A DNA stretch of 64,000 bases, taken from contig CBINGY010000010.1 in the NCBI GenBank assembly GCA_966250325.1, forward strand, positions 31,486-95,485, written 5' to 3'. Both the position numbers and the translations under genes were made by a program. The notes under the pieces are model-generated. The model was not told the origin of the DNA. It saw only the letters and a program-made list of their open reading frames with translations, and made no database searches. Shown here one piece after another: positions 25,155 to 33,096 of the stretch; position 1 is the first letter of the stretch, and each line of letters begins with the position of its first letter. The DNA comes from Jiulongibacter sp966250325 (GTDB lineage Bacteria > Bacteroidota > Bacteroidia > Cytophagales > Spirosomataceae).

Positions 25155-25874
25155 ATGAACACCATTGAAATTTGTCTTACGCATGAGCTTGTGTATCAGC
25201 ATGAGCTGGCCGGAAAAATTGTAGTAATCACCGACGTATTTCGGGCTACCAGCTGTATGGTGGCAGGTCTGGCCACAGGTGTACAGGCCATTAAGCCGGT
25301 TATTGAAGTGGATGATTGCAGAGAATTGCAGAAACAGGGTTGGTTAGCCGGAGGGGAACGCCACGCTCAGATGATCGAAGGCTTTGATCTGGACAACTCT
25401 CCATTCAGCTACATGGAAGAGCGGGCCCTGGGTAGAAAAATTGCCATGACTACCACCAATGGCACACTGGCGGTAAATAAATCGCTGGAAGCAGATGAAA
25501 TTCTTGTGGCTTCTTTCGGAAACCTTACAGCTACTGCAAACTACGTACGATTACAGGGAAAAGACGTGGTGGTGGTTTGTGCAGGCTGGAAAGGCAGACC
25601 CGGGCTGGAAGACGTACTATTCGGAGGGGCATTGGCTCTGAAGCTTGCTGAAACATTTGAGGCTTCTGGTGACTCCACGCATCTGGCCATGGCGGGTTTT
25701 GAAATCGCTAAATCAGATTTACTTTCCTATCTCCAACGAGCCAGTCATTTGCAGCGTCTCAAAAGCCTGAGCGGAGGTTTGGACATCCCGTTTTGCCTGG
25801 AAATTGACCGGTTTGATGTGGTGGTTAGGCTGAATGAAGATCAGGAACTCACACTCCATAACGTGAAGGCGTAA
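25155..25874 (+). CDS. comB: Probable 2-phosphosulfolactate phosphatase
   Basis: A 239-residue member of the ComB family, which removes phosphate from 2-phospho-3-sulfolactate. Family landmarks are VVITDVFRATSCMVAGLATG, WLAGGERHA, NSPFSYM, MTTTNGTLAV, and CAGWKGRPGLEDVLFGGAL. In methanogens the product feeds coenzyme M; in bacteria lacking coenzyme M the role may be sulfolactate metabolism, or the substrate may differ. No other sulfonate gene is in the window. It appears to be expressed from its own near-leaderless promoter and overlaps the convergent AraC gene by 26 nt. Confidence 0.88.
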   Translation: MNTIEICLTHELVYQHELAGKIVVITDVFRATSCMVAGLATGVQAIKPVIEVDDCRELQKQGWLAGGERHAQMIEGFDLDNSPFSYMEERALGRKIAMTTTNGTLAVNKSLEADEILVASFGNLTATANYVRLQGKDVVVVCAGWKGRPGLEDVLFGGALALKLAETFEASGDSTHLAMAGFEIAKSDLLSYLQRASHLQRLKSLSGGLDIPFCLEIDRFDVVVRLNEDQELTLHNVKA

Positions 25875-26700
25875 TGCCAAACCTCTCCTTAAAGGCTTTT
25901 ATGAAGTGGGAAACGCTCTCAAAGCCTACTTCCTCCGATACCTCGTTCACGTTTTTTCGGGTATTTTTTAACAGGAAAGCAGCTCTGTTCATACGACTCT
26001 CTCGTATCCAGGAAGCCGGCGATTGTTGAAATTGTTCGTGAAAATCACGCTTAAAGGCTGAAAGACTTCGCCCTGAAAGCCGGGCCAGTTCATGAAGTGT
26101 GAGGGGTTTGAGGTAATAGTTCTGCATCAGATATTCCAGGTCGGTTTTTTCACCCCGGTAAATTTCATGGAGCAGAGCTTTCAGATAGTCTCCTGAATCG
26201 TACTCCAGAAGGTGCAGAAGTAGCTCCTGTAGTTTCAGTTTCAGGAAATGATGGAGGTATTTGGTTCTTGATCTGAAATAAGGCAGTACAGATTCAGCAA
26301 ATTTCCCGAATTTCTCATCGGTAGGAAGTATAAGTAGAGTGGGAAGCTGTTTCCCGGCCAGGTTACTTTCAGGAAACAGTTCGGTGTGCTGATTCACGAA
26401 GTCTTTGATGAGTTTTTCGTCAAAGAAGAATACCAGACTCTTATACGATTCGTCAATGGATTCAGACATCAGGTAATAGCCACGTCTTACAAAGAAAACA
26501 TCCCCTTTTTTAACCGTTATGTGCTGATTAGTTCCGGAAAAAATCTTTTCCCCCTCTATGACATAAATCACCGCATTCTCCTCAAAAAATACCTCGTTTC
26601 TGGAAGGATACACATCACTGCGGTAAGCCACAAAGGTGAGCTCCTGAATCTTAAGTGATTCAAAATGATCATCGGCTATTTCTGAGGGTACGCGTAGCAA
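25849..26700 (-). CDS. AraC-family transcriptional regulator
   Basis: A 283-residue regulator. The N-terminal cupin-like half (IYVIEGEKIFSGTNQHITVKKGDV) likely senses a ligand, and the C-terminal 100 residues carry two helix-turn-helix motifs (LHELARLSGRSLSAFKRDFH and VNEVSEEVGFESVSHFIKAF, ending FGITPSRYG). No ATG lies near the natural N-terminus; the first possible start is TTG at 26700. The target is unknown. It lies 28 nt downstream of the glycosyltransferase-free gap on the minus strand and converges with comB. Confidence 0.9.
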   Translation of the reverse strand: MLRVPSEIADDHFESLKIQELTFVAYRSDVYPSRNEVFFEENAVIYVIEGEKIFSGTNQHITVKKGDVFFVRRGYYLMSESIDESYKSLVFFFDEKLIKDFVNQHTELFPESNLAGKQLPTLLILPTDEKFGKFAESVLPYFRSRTKYLHHFLKLKLQELLLHLLEYDSGDYLKALLHEIYRGEKTDLEYLMQNYYLKPLTLHELARLSGRSLSAFKRDFHEQFQQSPASWIRESRMNRAAFLLKNTRKNVNEVSEEVGFESVSHFIKAFKERFGITPSRYGV

Positions 26701-26706
26701 AACGAT

Positions 26707-27672
26707 TTAGACTGTCGAATTCAATTTCTGATTCTTTTCAATCACCTCATCGATCACAAAAAACGGTCGGCGTTTCACTTCAATATAAATACGACCGATA
26801 TATTCACCCAAAATTCCCAAAATAATGAGGGTTACGCCACCGAGAAAGTACATACCTACCGTAAGCGTGGTGGTTCCCGGGATTTCTTCGGGCGAATGCC
26901 CCAGAACTTTAAAGCCAACCAACCGGTGGATTATAAAGAATATTCCTACCAGAAACGACGGAATAGCAATCATAAAACCGAAATATGTGGCTAATCGCAG
27001 CGGCACATTGGAAAATCCAAAAAGCCCGTCCATGGCCAGTCCCATGAGTTTTTTAAAGGTGTATTTTACCTCTCCGGCCGCACGCTCTGCCCTTTCATAA
27101 GTCACACCGATCTGTTTAAATCCTGCATAGGCCCTTAGTCCACGTACAAACCGGATCTGCTCGGGCATTTCTTTTACAATTGCATTGACCACTTTGCGGT
27201 CCATCACACAGAAATCCCCCGAGTCCAGCGGAATTTCAATATCAGAAATGGCTGCCAGCAGACGATAAAATAAACGGTATGCCACTTTTTTGAAGAAACC
27301 TTCTTTACGTTTGGTACGAACCGCATAAACAACGTGATACCCCTCTCTCCATTTGTCCAGAAAGCGGTGAAGTTCTTCCGGGGGGTCTTGCAGATCACCA
27401 TCCATAATCACCACGGCATCTCCTTTGGCTTCCTGAATACCCGCAGAAATGGCCGGCTGATGACCAAAATTCCGGGAAAGTTTTATCACCCGGATATGCT
27501 CATCCTCAGACGCATATTTCCTCATAATCTCCAGCGAATTATCTGCAGAGCCATCATCTACCAGCACAATTTCATAGTCTTCTTTCCAGCCTGGAGCTGC
27601 CGCGGTAAGTCGGGCATATAAATTTGGAAGATTCTCTTCTTCGTTGAAAATAGGGATAACAATGGAAATCAT
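26707..27672 (-). CDS. Family 2 glycosyltransferase of the polyprenyl-phosphate type (DPM1/GtrB-like)
   Basis: A 321-residue membrane enzyme. The GT-A domain starts MISIVIPIFNEEENLPNLY and carries the metal-binding MDGDLQDPPE motif; two C-terminal membrane helices (about 230-290) follow. Such enzymes transfer a sugar from a nucleotide donor to undecaprenyl phosphate for later use outside the membrane. The ATG at 27672 is chosen; an ORF start ten codons upstream lacks family similarity. Its stop is 7 nt before the AraC start, so the two may be cotranscribed. Confidence 0.9.
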   Translation of the reverse strand: MISIVIPIFNEEENLPNLYARLTAAAPGWKEDYEIVLVDDGSADNSLEIMRKYASEDEHIRVIKLSRNFGHQPAISAGIQEAKGDAVVIMDGDLQDPPEELHRFLDKWREGYHVVYAVRTKRKEGFFKKVAYRLFYRLLAAISDIEIPLDSGDFCVMDRKVVNAIVKEMPEQIRFVRGLRAYAGFKQIGVTYERAERAAGEVKYTFKKLMGLAMDGLFGFSNVPLRLATYFGFMIAIPSFLVGIFFIIHRLVGFKVLGHSPEEIPGTTTLTVGMYFLGGVTLIILGILGEYIGRIYIEVKRRPFFVIDEVIEKNQKLNSTV

Positions 27673-27745
27673 TCCGGATTGAAACAGGAAGGTGCGTTGC
27701 AAAAATAGGTAAATCGGGAAACAAACTCTTTTTTTGTGGTCAATT

Positions 27746-28231
27746 ATGGCAGAATCACTTTTTATTCCTGAATCAGAAGACCGGGCGGTCCGGTATGAAG
27801 CCGTTTACCCGCAATTAAAGGCACTCCTGCAAGCTGAGCCGGATGTGGTTGCCAATCAGGCTAATTTCTGTGCGGTATTGAAAGAAGCCTTTCATTTTTT
27901 CTGGATCGGCTTTTACCGGGTTCTGGATGGTGAACTCATTCTGGGGCCTTTTCAGGGGCCACTGGCCTGTACCCGCATCGCATTTAACAAAGGAGTTTGC
28001 GGTCATGCATACTCCACAAAGGCCACGGTTATTGTACCCGATGTTGAGGCCTTCCCCGGCCATATTGCCTGCTCCTCGGCTTCGCGAAGTGAAATCGTTG
28101 TTCCGGTAATCAACGAAGAAGGAGAAATTACCGCGGTTTTGGATGTAGATAGTGATGTTCTGGCAGATTTTGATGGAACAGATGCCTTTTGGCTTGAGAA
28201 ATATGTTGAACTTTTTCGCCTGAATTCATGA
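27746..28231 (+). CDS. msrC: Free methionine-(R)-sulfoxide reductase (GAF domain)
   Basis: A 161-residue GAF-fold enzyme that reduces free Met-R-sulfoxide. The three characteristic cysteines are present in GPLACTRI, KGVCGHA and HIACSS, with VVPVINEEG following. The ATG at 27746 is preferred over a TTG four codons upstream. The stop codon overlaps the next start (ATGA), so the small membrane protein gene downstream is translationally coupled. It is divergent from the glycosyltransferase gene. Confidence 0.93.
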   Translation: MAESLFIPESEDRAVRYEAVYPQLKALLQAEPDVVANQANFCAVLKEAFHFFWIGFYRVLDGELILGPFQGPLACTRIAFNKGVCGHAYSTKATVIVPDVEAFPGHIACSSASRSEIVVPVINEEGEITAVLDVDSDVLADFDGTDAFWLEKYVELFRLNS

Positions 28232-28560
28232 GCTCTGAACAGAGAAAACCCGGGTCATTGAAAGAACGCTGGGGCCTGCACTCCAACTGGCAACTGCTGG
28301 CCGTATTTGTGGTTTTTTCGGTAAATGGTTCCTTTGCTGCATGGGTGGCCAGGCCCGTCACCCAATTTTTTGGTTTAAGCCCTGAAACAACCCAACCTTA
28401 CTTTCTGTACTTGATTTTCCGACTACTTCTTATCTTTCCGATCTATCAGCTTACGCTCCCGCTTGTCGGTTTTATATTTGGTCAATTCCGGTTTTTCTGG
28501 GAATTTGAAAAGAAAACTTTACGAAGATTGGGCCTGAAACGATTTTTCCCTGAGGAGTAG
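28228..28560 (+). CDS. DUF6787-like small membrane protein
   Basis: A 110-residue protein with two or three hydrophobic segments (about 22-40, 60-75 and 77-90) and a basic, aromatic C-terminal tail. The motif LKERWGLHSNWQL at the start, with VNGSFAAWVARP and FFWEFEKKTLRRL, matches Bacteroidota DUF6787-type proteins as I recall them; the function is unknown. It overlaps the methionine sulfoxide reductase gene by 4 nt, so both belong to one operon, ended by a strong terminator. Confidence 0.72.
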   Translation: MSSEQRKPGSLKERWGLHSNWQLLAVFVVFSVNGSFAAWVARPVTQFFGLSPETTQPYFLYLIFRLLLIFPIYQLTLPLVGFIFGQFRFFWEFEKKTLRRLGLKRFFPEE

Positions 28561-28563
28561 GCC

Positions 28564-28595
28564 AAAAAAAAGCCGGGCTTCAGCCCGGCTTTTTT
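28564..28595. terminator. Bidirectional intrinsic terminator
   Basis: An 8-bp stem AGCCGGGC/GCCCGGCT (28571-28578 and 28583-28590) with a TTCA tetraloop is flanked by seven A and six T, so it works on both strands. It ends the fRMsr operon and also the tsf gene, which converges from the right. Confidence 0.93.
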
Positions 28596-28620
28596 CATTG
28601 AGTATCACCTGAAATAAGGA

Positions 28621-29454
28621 TTAACCAATCGCTACACGTACAAATGAAGCAATCTTCAGGCCTTTTTGAGTTTTCTCAAGCAGATCTTCAATAGAGATCG
28701 AAGGATCTTTCACAAACTGCTGGCTCAAAAGCGTATTCTCTTTGTAGAATTTATTCAGTTTACCCAGAGCGATTTTCTCAAGCATGGCTTCTGGCTTGCC
28801 TTCCTGACGAGCCTGCTCTTTACCGATCTCGATTTCTTTCTCTACAGTAGCGGCATCCACCCCGTCTTTATCAAGTGCTACAGGTTTCATAGCCACAATC
28901 TGCATAGCGATATCACGGCCCACCTCGGTTACATCGGTACCTTGAGTATTTTCAAAGGCTACCACAGCAGCCGCCTTGTTATTTGAGTGGATGTATGCCA
29001 CTACCTGCTCACCTTCTACGTGGTGGTAGGAGGAAACTACAAGTTTCTCCCCAATCTTACCTACCAGCTCGGTAATTGCTTCTGTTACCGGTCTGCCGTC
29101 TTCCAGAGCGGTTGCACCAAGAGTTTCCACATCTTTTACATGATGTTTCACGCCGGCCTGAAGAATAGCATTGGCCAGTTTGTTAAAGTCCTCTACTTTG
29201 GAAACAGGCTCTGTTTCACAGGCAAAGGCGACCACTTTGGCACTTTTACCGCTATCGCTCACATCTACCAGAATTACACCTTCAGATGTTTCGTTATCGG
29301 CTCTTTTGGCCGCCACTTTCTGGCCCGCCATTCTCAGAATCTCTACTGCTTTCTCAAAATCTCCACCGGCTTCAGTAAGGGCTTTTTTACAATCCATCAT
29401 ACCGGCACCTGTGGCCTGACGAAGTTTATTTACGTCTGCAGCTGTTATGTTCAT
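28621..29454 (-). CDS. tsf: Elongation factor Ts
   Basis: A 277-residue guanine nucleotide exchange factor for EF-Tu. The N-terminal NITAADVNKLRQATGAGMMD CKKAL block is the UBA-like domain with both signature regions, followed by the core (FACETEPVSKVEDF) and the dimerisation region. The ATG at 29454 gives the standard N-terminus; the longer ORF adds 17 unrelated residues. It lies 87 nt downstream of rpsB in the standard order, with a hairpin in between. Confidence 0.97.
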   Translation of the reverse strand: MNITAADVNKLRQATGAGMMDCKKALTEAGGDFEKAVEILRMAGQKVAAKRADNETSEGVILVDVSDSGKSAKVVAFACETEPVSKVEDFNKLANAILQAGVKHHVKDVETLGATALEDGRPVTEAITELVGKIGEKLVVSSYHHVEGEQVVAYIHSNNKAAAVVAFENTQGTDVTEVGRDIAMQIVAMKPVALDKDGVDAATVEKEIEIGKEQARQEGKPEAMLEKIALGKLNKFYKENTLLSQQFVKDPSISIEDLLEKTQKGLKIASFVRVAIG

Positions 29455-29482
29455 TGTTTTATTTGTTTTAGACTTAAAATCA

Positions 29483-29518
29483 ATAGCCCGAAAGTATTGT
29501 TTCATTCCTCCGGGCTAT
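29483..29518 (-). promoter_or_regulatory. Stem-loop in the rpsB-tsf spacer
   Basis: ATAGCCCG (29483-29490) and CGGGCTAT (29511-29518) form a perfect 8-bp stem around a 20-nt loop between the rpsB stop and tsf start. No clear U-run follows on the minus strand, so it could stabilise or process the message or act as a weak attenuator. Confidence 0.5.
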
Positions 29519-29541
29519 CAAAAACCTATATTATCTGTTTA

Positions 29542-30414
29542 TTAAGCTTCTGTCTCGCCGGCTTCTTCATCAGCCGCCGTTTCTTCCACTTTTCTTCTTG
29601 GTCTTTTGCCTTTCGGAGCATCATCGCCTTCTTCGGATACTGCAGCTACTTCGGCCACTTCGCCCTTATCTGATGCTTTTTTCGCTTCTTCCATTTCCTG
29701 TTGTTCAGAAGCCTCTTTATCCTGCTTTCTTTCCAGAATACCTTCTTCTACCGCTTTTCCGATAGCCAGGGTAATAAGAGAAATGGATTTGTAGGCATCA
29801 TCATTTGCAGGGATTGCGTAATCAACCAGTTCAGGGTTTGAGTTGGTATCTACCATAGCCAGAACGGGTATTCCGAGCCTTTTTGCTTCTGCAATGGCCA
29901 GGTGCTCACGTTTGATATCAATCACAAAAAGAGCCGCAGGAAGTCTTGACATATCTGCCACACCACCCAGCAATCTTTCCAGTTTGATACGGTCTCTATC
30001 CAGCATCAGACGCTCACGCTTGGCCATGTTACCTGCGGTATTCTCATCCGAAAGCATCCGCTCAATGGTCTGTAATTTTTTCAGTGACTTACGGATTGTG
30101 GAAAAGTTGGTAAGCATACCACCCAGCCATCTTTCGGTCACGAAAGGCATTTTAAGACGCTTTGCCTCTTCAGAAACAATCTCCTGAGCCTGCTTCTTTG
30201 TAGCCACAAACATGATTTTTCTGCCTGAACGAACGATGTTTTTCACAAACGCCTGTGCCTGCTCCAGAGAGCCTAAGGTTTTGTTCAGGTCAATGATGTG
30301 GATTCCGTTTTTCTCCATGAAGATGTACGGAGCCATACGGGGATCCCACTTGCGGGTAAGGTGACCAAAGTGTACACCTGCATCTAATAAGTCTTTGTAC
30401 TGTAACTGTGCCAT
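29542..30414 (-). CDS. rpsB: 30S ribosomal protein S2
   Basis: A 290-residue S2. The core begins LQYKDLLDAGVHFGHLTRKWDPRM and contains MFVATKKQAQEIV, PFVTERWLGGMLTNF, and NPELVDYAIPANDDA. An acidic, Lys-rich C-terminal extension of about 50 residues (from about 235, ending EETAADEEAGETEA) goes beyond the usual 240-residue length, as is common in Bacteroidota. It is in the rplM-rpsI-rpsB-tsf order on the minus strand. Confidence 0.97.
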   Translation of the reverse strand: MAQLQYKDLLDAGVHFGHLTRKWDPRMAPYIFMEKNGIHIIDLNKTLGSLEQAQAFVKNIVRSGRKIMFVATKKQAQEIVSEEAKRLKMPFVTERWLGGMLTNFSTIRKSLKKLQTIERMLSDENTAGNMAKRERLMLDRDRIKLERLLGGVADMSRLPAALFVIDIKREHLAIAEAKRLGIPVLAMVDTNSNPELVDYAIPANDDAYKSISLITLAIGKAVEEGILERKQDKEASEQQEMEEAKKASDKGEVAEVAAVSEEGDDAPKGKRPRRKVEETAADEEAGETEA

Positions 30415-30499
30415 TTTGAAAGTTTAGTATAAAAAATTGATTTAAGCAGCCCCAACACACCGGACACGATAAGTGCTGAGCTGGACGATCTTTAGTTTC

Positions 30500-30556
30500 G
30501 AATTCCTGAATGACGAATGACGAATCGGAAGACTCGTCATTCGTAACTCTGAATTC
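30500..30556 (-). promoter_or_regulatory. Long stem-loop in the rpsI-rpsB spacer
   Basis: A perfect 11-bp stem ACGAATGACGA (30513-30523) / TCGTCATTCGT (30534-30544) with a 10-nt loop is nested inside two GAATTC palindromes (30500-30505, 30551-30556). It could be a leader structure for rpsB or an inserted repeat; the 5-prime part repeats GACGAAT, a motif seen elsewhere in the window. Confidence 0.5.
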
Positions 30557-30565
30557 GTATTTCTG

Positions 30566-30952
30566 TTAACGTTTCGAGAACTGGAATCTACGACGTGCCT
30601 TTCTGCGACCGTATTTCTTACGCTCCACCATACGGCTGTCACGAGTAAGAAATCCTTCTTTTTTCAGAGCAGGTTTGTTCTCTGCATCTGCTTCCACCAA
30701 AGCACGGGAAATAGCGAGACGAACCGCCTCTGCCTGACCCGCGATACCACCGCCACGTACGTTTACTTTGACGTCGTACTGGCCGCTTTTTGAAGTAAGA
30801 TTGAAGGGCTGGTTCAGAATAATCTGAAGCACTTCGGTAGGGAAATAGGTCTGAAGCTCACGGCCATTTACGGTGATATCCCCTTTGCCGGCCTGCATAT
30901 AGATACGAGCTACTGCTGTTTTTCTTCTACCTACGGTATTGATAACTTGCAT
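30566..30952 (-). CDS. rpsI: 30S ribosomal protein S9
   Basis: A 128-residue S9 with the standard core VGRRKTAVARIYM, FNLTSKSGQYDVKVNVRGGG, GQAEAVRLAISRAL and the basic C-terminus ending in KARRRFQFSKR, whose last residues contact P-site tRNA. It follows rplM by 24 nt, the conserved L13-S9 pair. Confidence 0.98.
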   Translation of the reverse strand: MQVINTVGRRKTAVARIYMQAGKGDITVNGRELQTYFPTEVLQIILNQPFNLTSKSGQYDVKVNVRGGGIAGQAEAVRLAISRALVEADAENKPALKKEGFLTRDSRMVERKKYGRRKARRRFQFSKR

Positions 30953-30976
30953 ATCTTGTTAAATTTTAATTCTGAA

Positions 30977-31420
30977 TTAGATTTCGATTGACTTTGGCTG
31001 CTGAGCGGCATGAGGATGCTCGGTGCCTTCGTACACGTACAGGTTTGTAAATTGCTTACGTCCCAGACGGGTTTTTGGAAGCATACCTTTTACGGCAATT
31101 TCCACCACTCTTCTTCCGTCTCTCTCCATCAATTCACGTGGAGTAGCAAAACGCTGTCCACCCGGATGTCCCGTGTGACGGATGTATTGCTTGTCCGTCA
31201 TTTTCTTTCCGGTCAGTTTAATCTTCTCGGCATTGATTACAATGACATTATCTCCGCAGTCAACGTGCGGGGTGTAATTTGTCTTTGTTTTGCCTCTCAG
31301 AATATTGGCGATCTGGCTGCACAGACGGCCCAACACTTTATCTTTGGCGTCTACAACTACCCATTCTTTGCTTACCGTCTCTTTATTGGCAGAGATGGTT
31401 TTGTAACTTAATGTGTTCAC
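30977..31420 (-). CDS. rplM: 50S ribosomal protein L13
   Basis: A 147-residue L13. Landmarks are WVVVDAKDKVLGRLCSQIA, LRGKTKTNYTPHVDCGD, KLTGKKMTDKQYIRHTGHPGG and VKGMLPKTRLGRK. It is the first gene of the leftward rplM-rpsI-rpsB-tsf cluster and has a leader of about 200 nt, long enough for regulation and predicted to fold (see the leader feature). Confidence 0.98.
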   Translation of the reverse strand: MNTLSYKTISANKETVSKEWVVVDAKDKVLGRLCSQIANILRGKTKTNYTPHVDCGDNVIVINAEKIKLTGKKMTDKQYIRHTGHPGGQRFATPRELMERDGRRVVEIAVKGMLPKTRLGRKQFTNLYVYEGTEHPHAAQQPKSIEI

Positions 31421-31625
31421 TTTTTAAATTTTTAAACGTTTTTCTACTAAAAACATCCGCCGTTTCTCTTCTGAACCTACCCCAAAATCAGTCACAGAAA
31501 ATACCGGCTTAAACAAAGTTTGAAGATGCTGAATACCAGCACAAAAAGCGATTCGGAATTATCACTTACTCCAACTTGACTCTTCCCTCTTAGCACGGGC
31601 AGCTTTACGAGGGCGGTATTTTGGG
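31421..31625 (-). promoter_or_regulatory. Structured 5-prime leader of the rplM cluster
   Basis: Transcription from the promoter at 31630-31660 should begin near 31624. On the minus strand, AAAATACCG at the 5-prime end (31614-31622) pairs perfectly with CGGTATTTT (31498-31506) over a 9-bp long-range helix. Directly stacked on it is CCCTC/GAGGG (31609-31613 with 31585-31589), and a GCTG/CAGC hairpin (31528-31540) lies inside. A leader of this shape before rplM suggests autoregulation by L13 or S9, as is known for ribosomal protein leaders in other phyla. The fold was built by eye. Confidence 0.6.
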
Positions 31626-31629
31626 GCTG

Positions 31630-31660
31630 CAAAGATAGAAATACCTTTTTTGAAAAGCAA
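31630..31660 (-). promoter_or_regulatory. Promoter of the rplM-rpsI-rpsB-tsf cluster
   Basis: On the minus strand TTG (31658-31660) and TATCTTTG (31630-31637) are separated by 20 nt, an ideal Bacteroidota vegetative promoter. Confidence 0.85.
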
Positions 31661-31842
31661 TGAGCTTAAGGAAAATAAGTTAGAGGCCTTAGAAATTCAT
31701 TCGAGAATAAAGAAAGAAATCCAATATACCATCAGACCTGAAAGGTCAGACTTGAAAAATTGCCAATTTCTCTTCAATTTAGTCTTGGTTGATGCTAATT
31801 CTTTGAAAACAAGAATATGAAGATTACTCTTAACAGCGTGCC

Positions 31843-33036
31843 CTACCTCAACTTCAAACTCACCAGACAAACCACCGCCAGCAGAATACCCACAATCCAG
31901 AATCGGGAAACGATTTTGGCTTCGTGGTAGCCCTTTTTCTGATAATGGTGATGAAGGGGTGACATCAGGAAGAGACGGTTTGCTTTGGCGTATTCCAGCC
32001 CCCGTTTTCTCTTCTGGTATTTGAAATACCCTACCTGAAGCATCACAGAGATGTTTTCTACCAGAAAAATACCGCACATTACCGGGATAAGCAGCTCTTT
32101 ACGAAGCACCAGAGATAAGGTGGCTATGACTCCGCCCAGCATCAGACTGCCGGTATCTCCCATAAATACCTGGGCCGGGTAGGCATTGTACCATAAAAAC
32201 CCGATACAGGCTCCCAGAAATGCAGCACAGAAGATCACAATCTCTCCCGAATTCGGGATCATCATGATATTGAGGTATTCTGCAAAAATCTTATTGCCAC
32301 TGAGATACGCAAAAATAGCCAGAGTAAGACCAATGATGGCGGAGGTTCCTGCAGCCAGCCCGTCTATACCATCTGTAATATTGGAGCCGTTTGAAACTGC
32401 TGTAATAATGAACGTACAAATAAATACATAAGGAAGCCAGGCCAGAGAATCTGGCAAATAGCTGCCCAGAATCCCGTAATCTATTTCATTGCCCTTCAGA
32501 AAGGGTACGGTAGTCTTTAGCGAATTGACATCACGGTATTCCCCGTTTCCAAGAAATTCACGTACCACCACGTTATCATTGTAATAAAGTACAAGCCCTA
32601 CGATAAGTCCCAGGCCTACCTGTCCCACAATTTTAAACCGACCTTTCAAGCCCTCCTTATCTTTTTTGAAAACTTTGATGTAATCGTCGGCAAATCCTAT
32701 GAAGGATGTCCACAAGGTGGTGATGACCAATAGAATAATATATACATTATCAATGCGGGCGAAAAGAAGTACAGGAATCACCAGAGAGGCCAGGAGGATG
32801 AAACCACCCATGGTAGGTGTTCCTTTTTTCTGCATCTGTCCTTCCAGCCCCAGATCGCGGATACTCTCACCTATCTGGAGTTTTCTCAGAAGGTTGATGA
32901 TACGCTGTCCGAAAATAGCGGCGATGAGCAGAGAGATAATCGTGGCGGCAGAAGCACGAAAAGAGATGTACTTGAATACACCGGCTCCCGGGAAATCAAA
33001 CACCTGATCCAGGTAGTTAAAGAGGTAATAGAGCAT
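31843..33036 (-). CDS. mraY: Phospho-N-acetylmuramoyl-pentapeptide-transferase
   Basis: A 397-residue integral membrane enzyme that makes lipid I from UDP-MurNAc-pentapeptide and undecaprenyl phosphate. About ten hydrophobic helices are visible. Diagnostic motifs are KKGTPTMGGF, FADDYIK with the metal-site aspartates, GSNITDGIDGLAAG, YNAYPAQVFMGDTGSL, and SPLHHHYQKKG near the end. The gene stands outside a mur/fts cluster here. A promoter with TATCTTTG lies just upstream. No clear terminator follows; the 3-prime spacer has only a GACCT/AGGTC hairpin at 31735-31747. Confidence 0.97.
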   Translation of the reverse strand: MLYYLFNYLDQVFDFPGAGVFKYISFRASAATIISLLIAAIFGQRIINLLRKLQIGESIRDLGLEGQMQKKGTPTMGGFILLASLVIPVLLFARIDNVYIILLVITTLWTSFIGFADDYIKVFKKDKEGLKGRFKIVGQVGLGLIVGLVLYYNDNVVVREFLGNGEYRDVNSLKTTVPFLKGNEIDYGILGSYLPDSLAWLPYVFICTFIITAVSNGSNITDGIDGLAAGTSAIIGLTLAIFAYLSGNKIFAEYLNIMMIPNSGEIVIFCAAFLGACIGFLWYNAYPAQVFMGDTGSLMLGGVIATLSLVLRKELLIPVMCGIFLVENISVMLQVGYFKYQKRKRGLEYAKANRLFLMSPLHHHYQKKGYHEAKIVSRFWIVGILLAVVCLVSLKLR

Positions 33037-33056
33037 ACGTAAGTTTGAGGGTTTGA

Positions 33057-33064
33057 CAAAGATA
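33057..33064 (-). promoter_or_regulatory. Promoter -7 element for mraY
   Basis: The minus strand reads TATCTTTG and ends 20 nt before the mraY ATG. A TTG lies 16 nt further upstream. Confidence 0.65.
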
Positions 33065-33096
33065 GAGGAATACTTTGGCTCAAAACCAGTGACTTG

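Noticed and set aside
28987..29673. 228-codon open frame antisense to tsf and rpsB
   Set aside because: It crosses two certain ribosomal-cluster genes and their spacer; composition (many Cys, Phe, His) is typical of a shadow frame.
31697..32077. 126-codon open frame overlapping the end of mraY
   Set aside because: Most of it lies inside mraY in another frame and it has no motif; the remainder is spacer.
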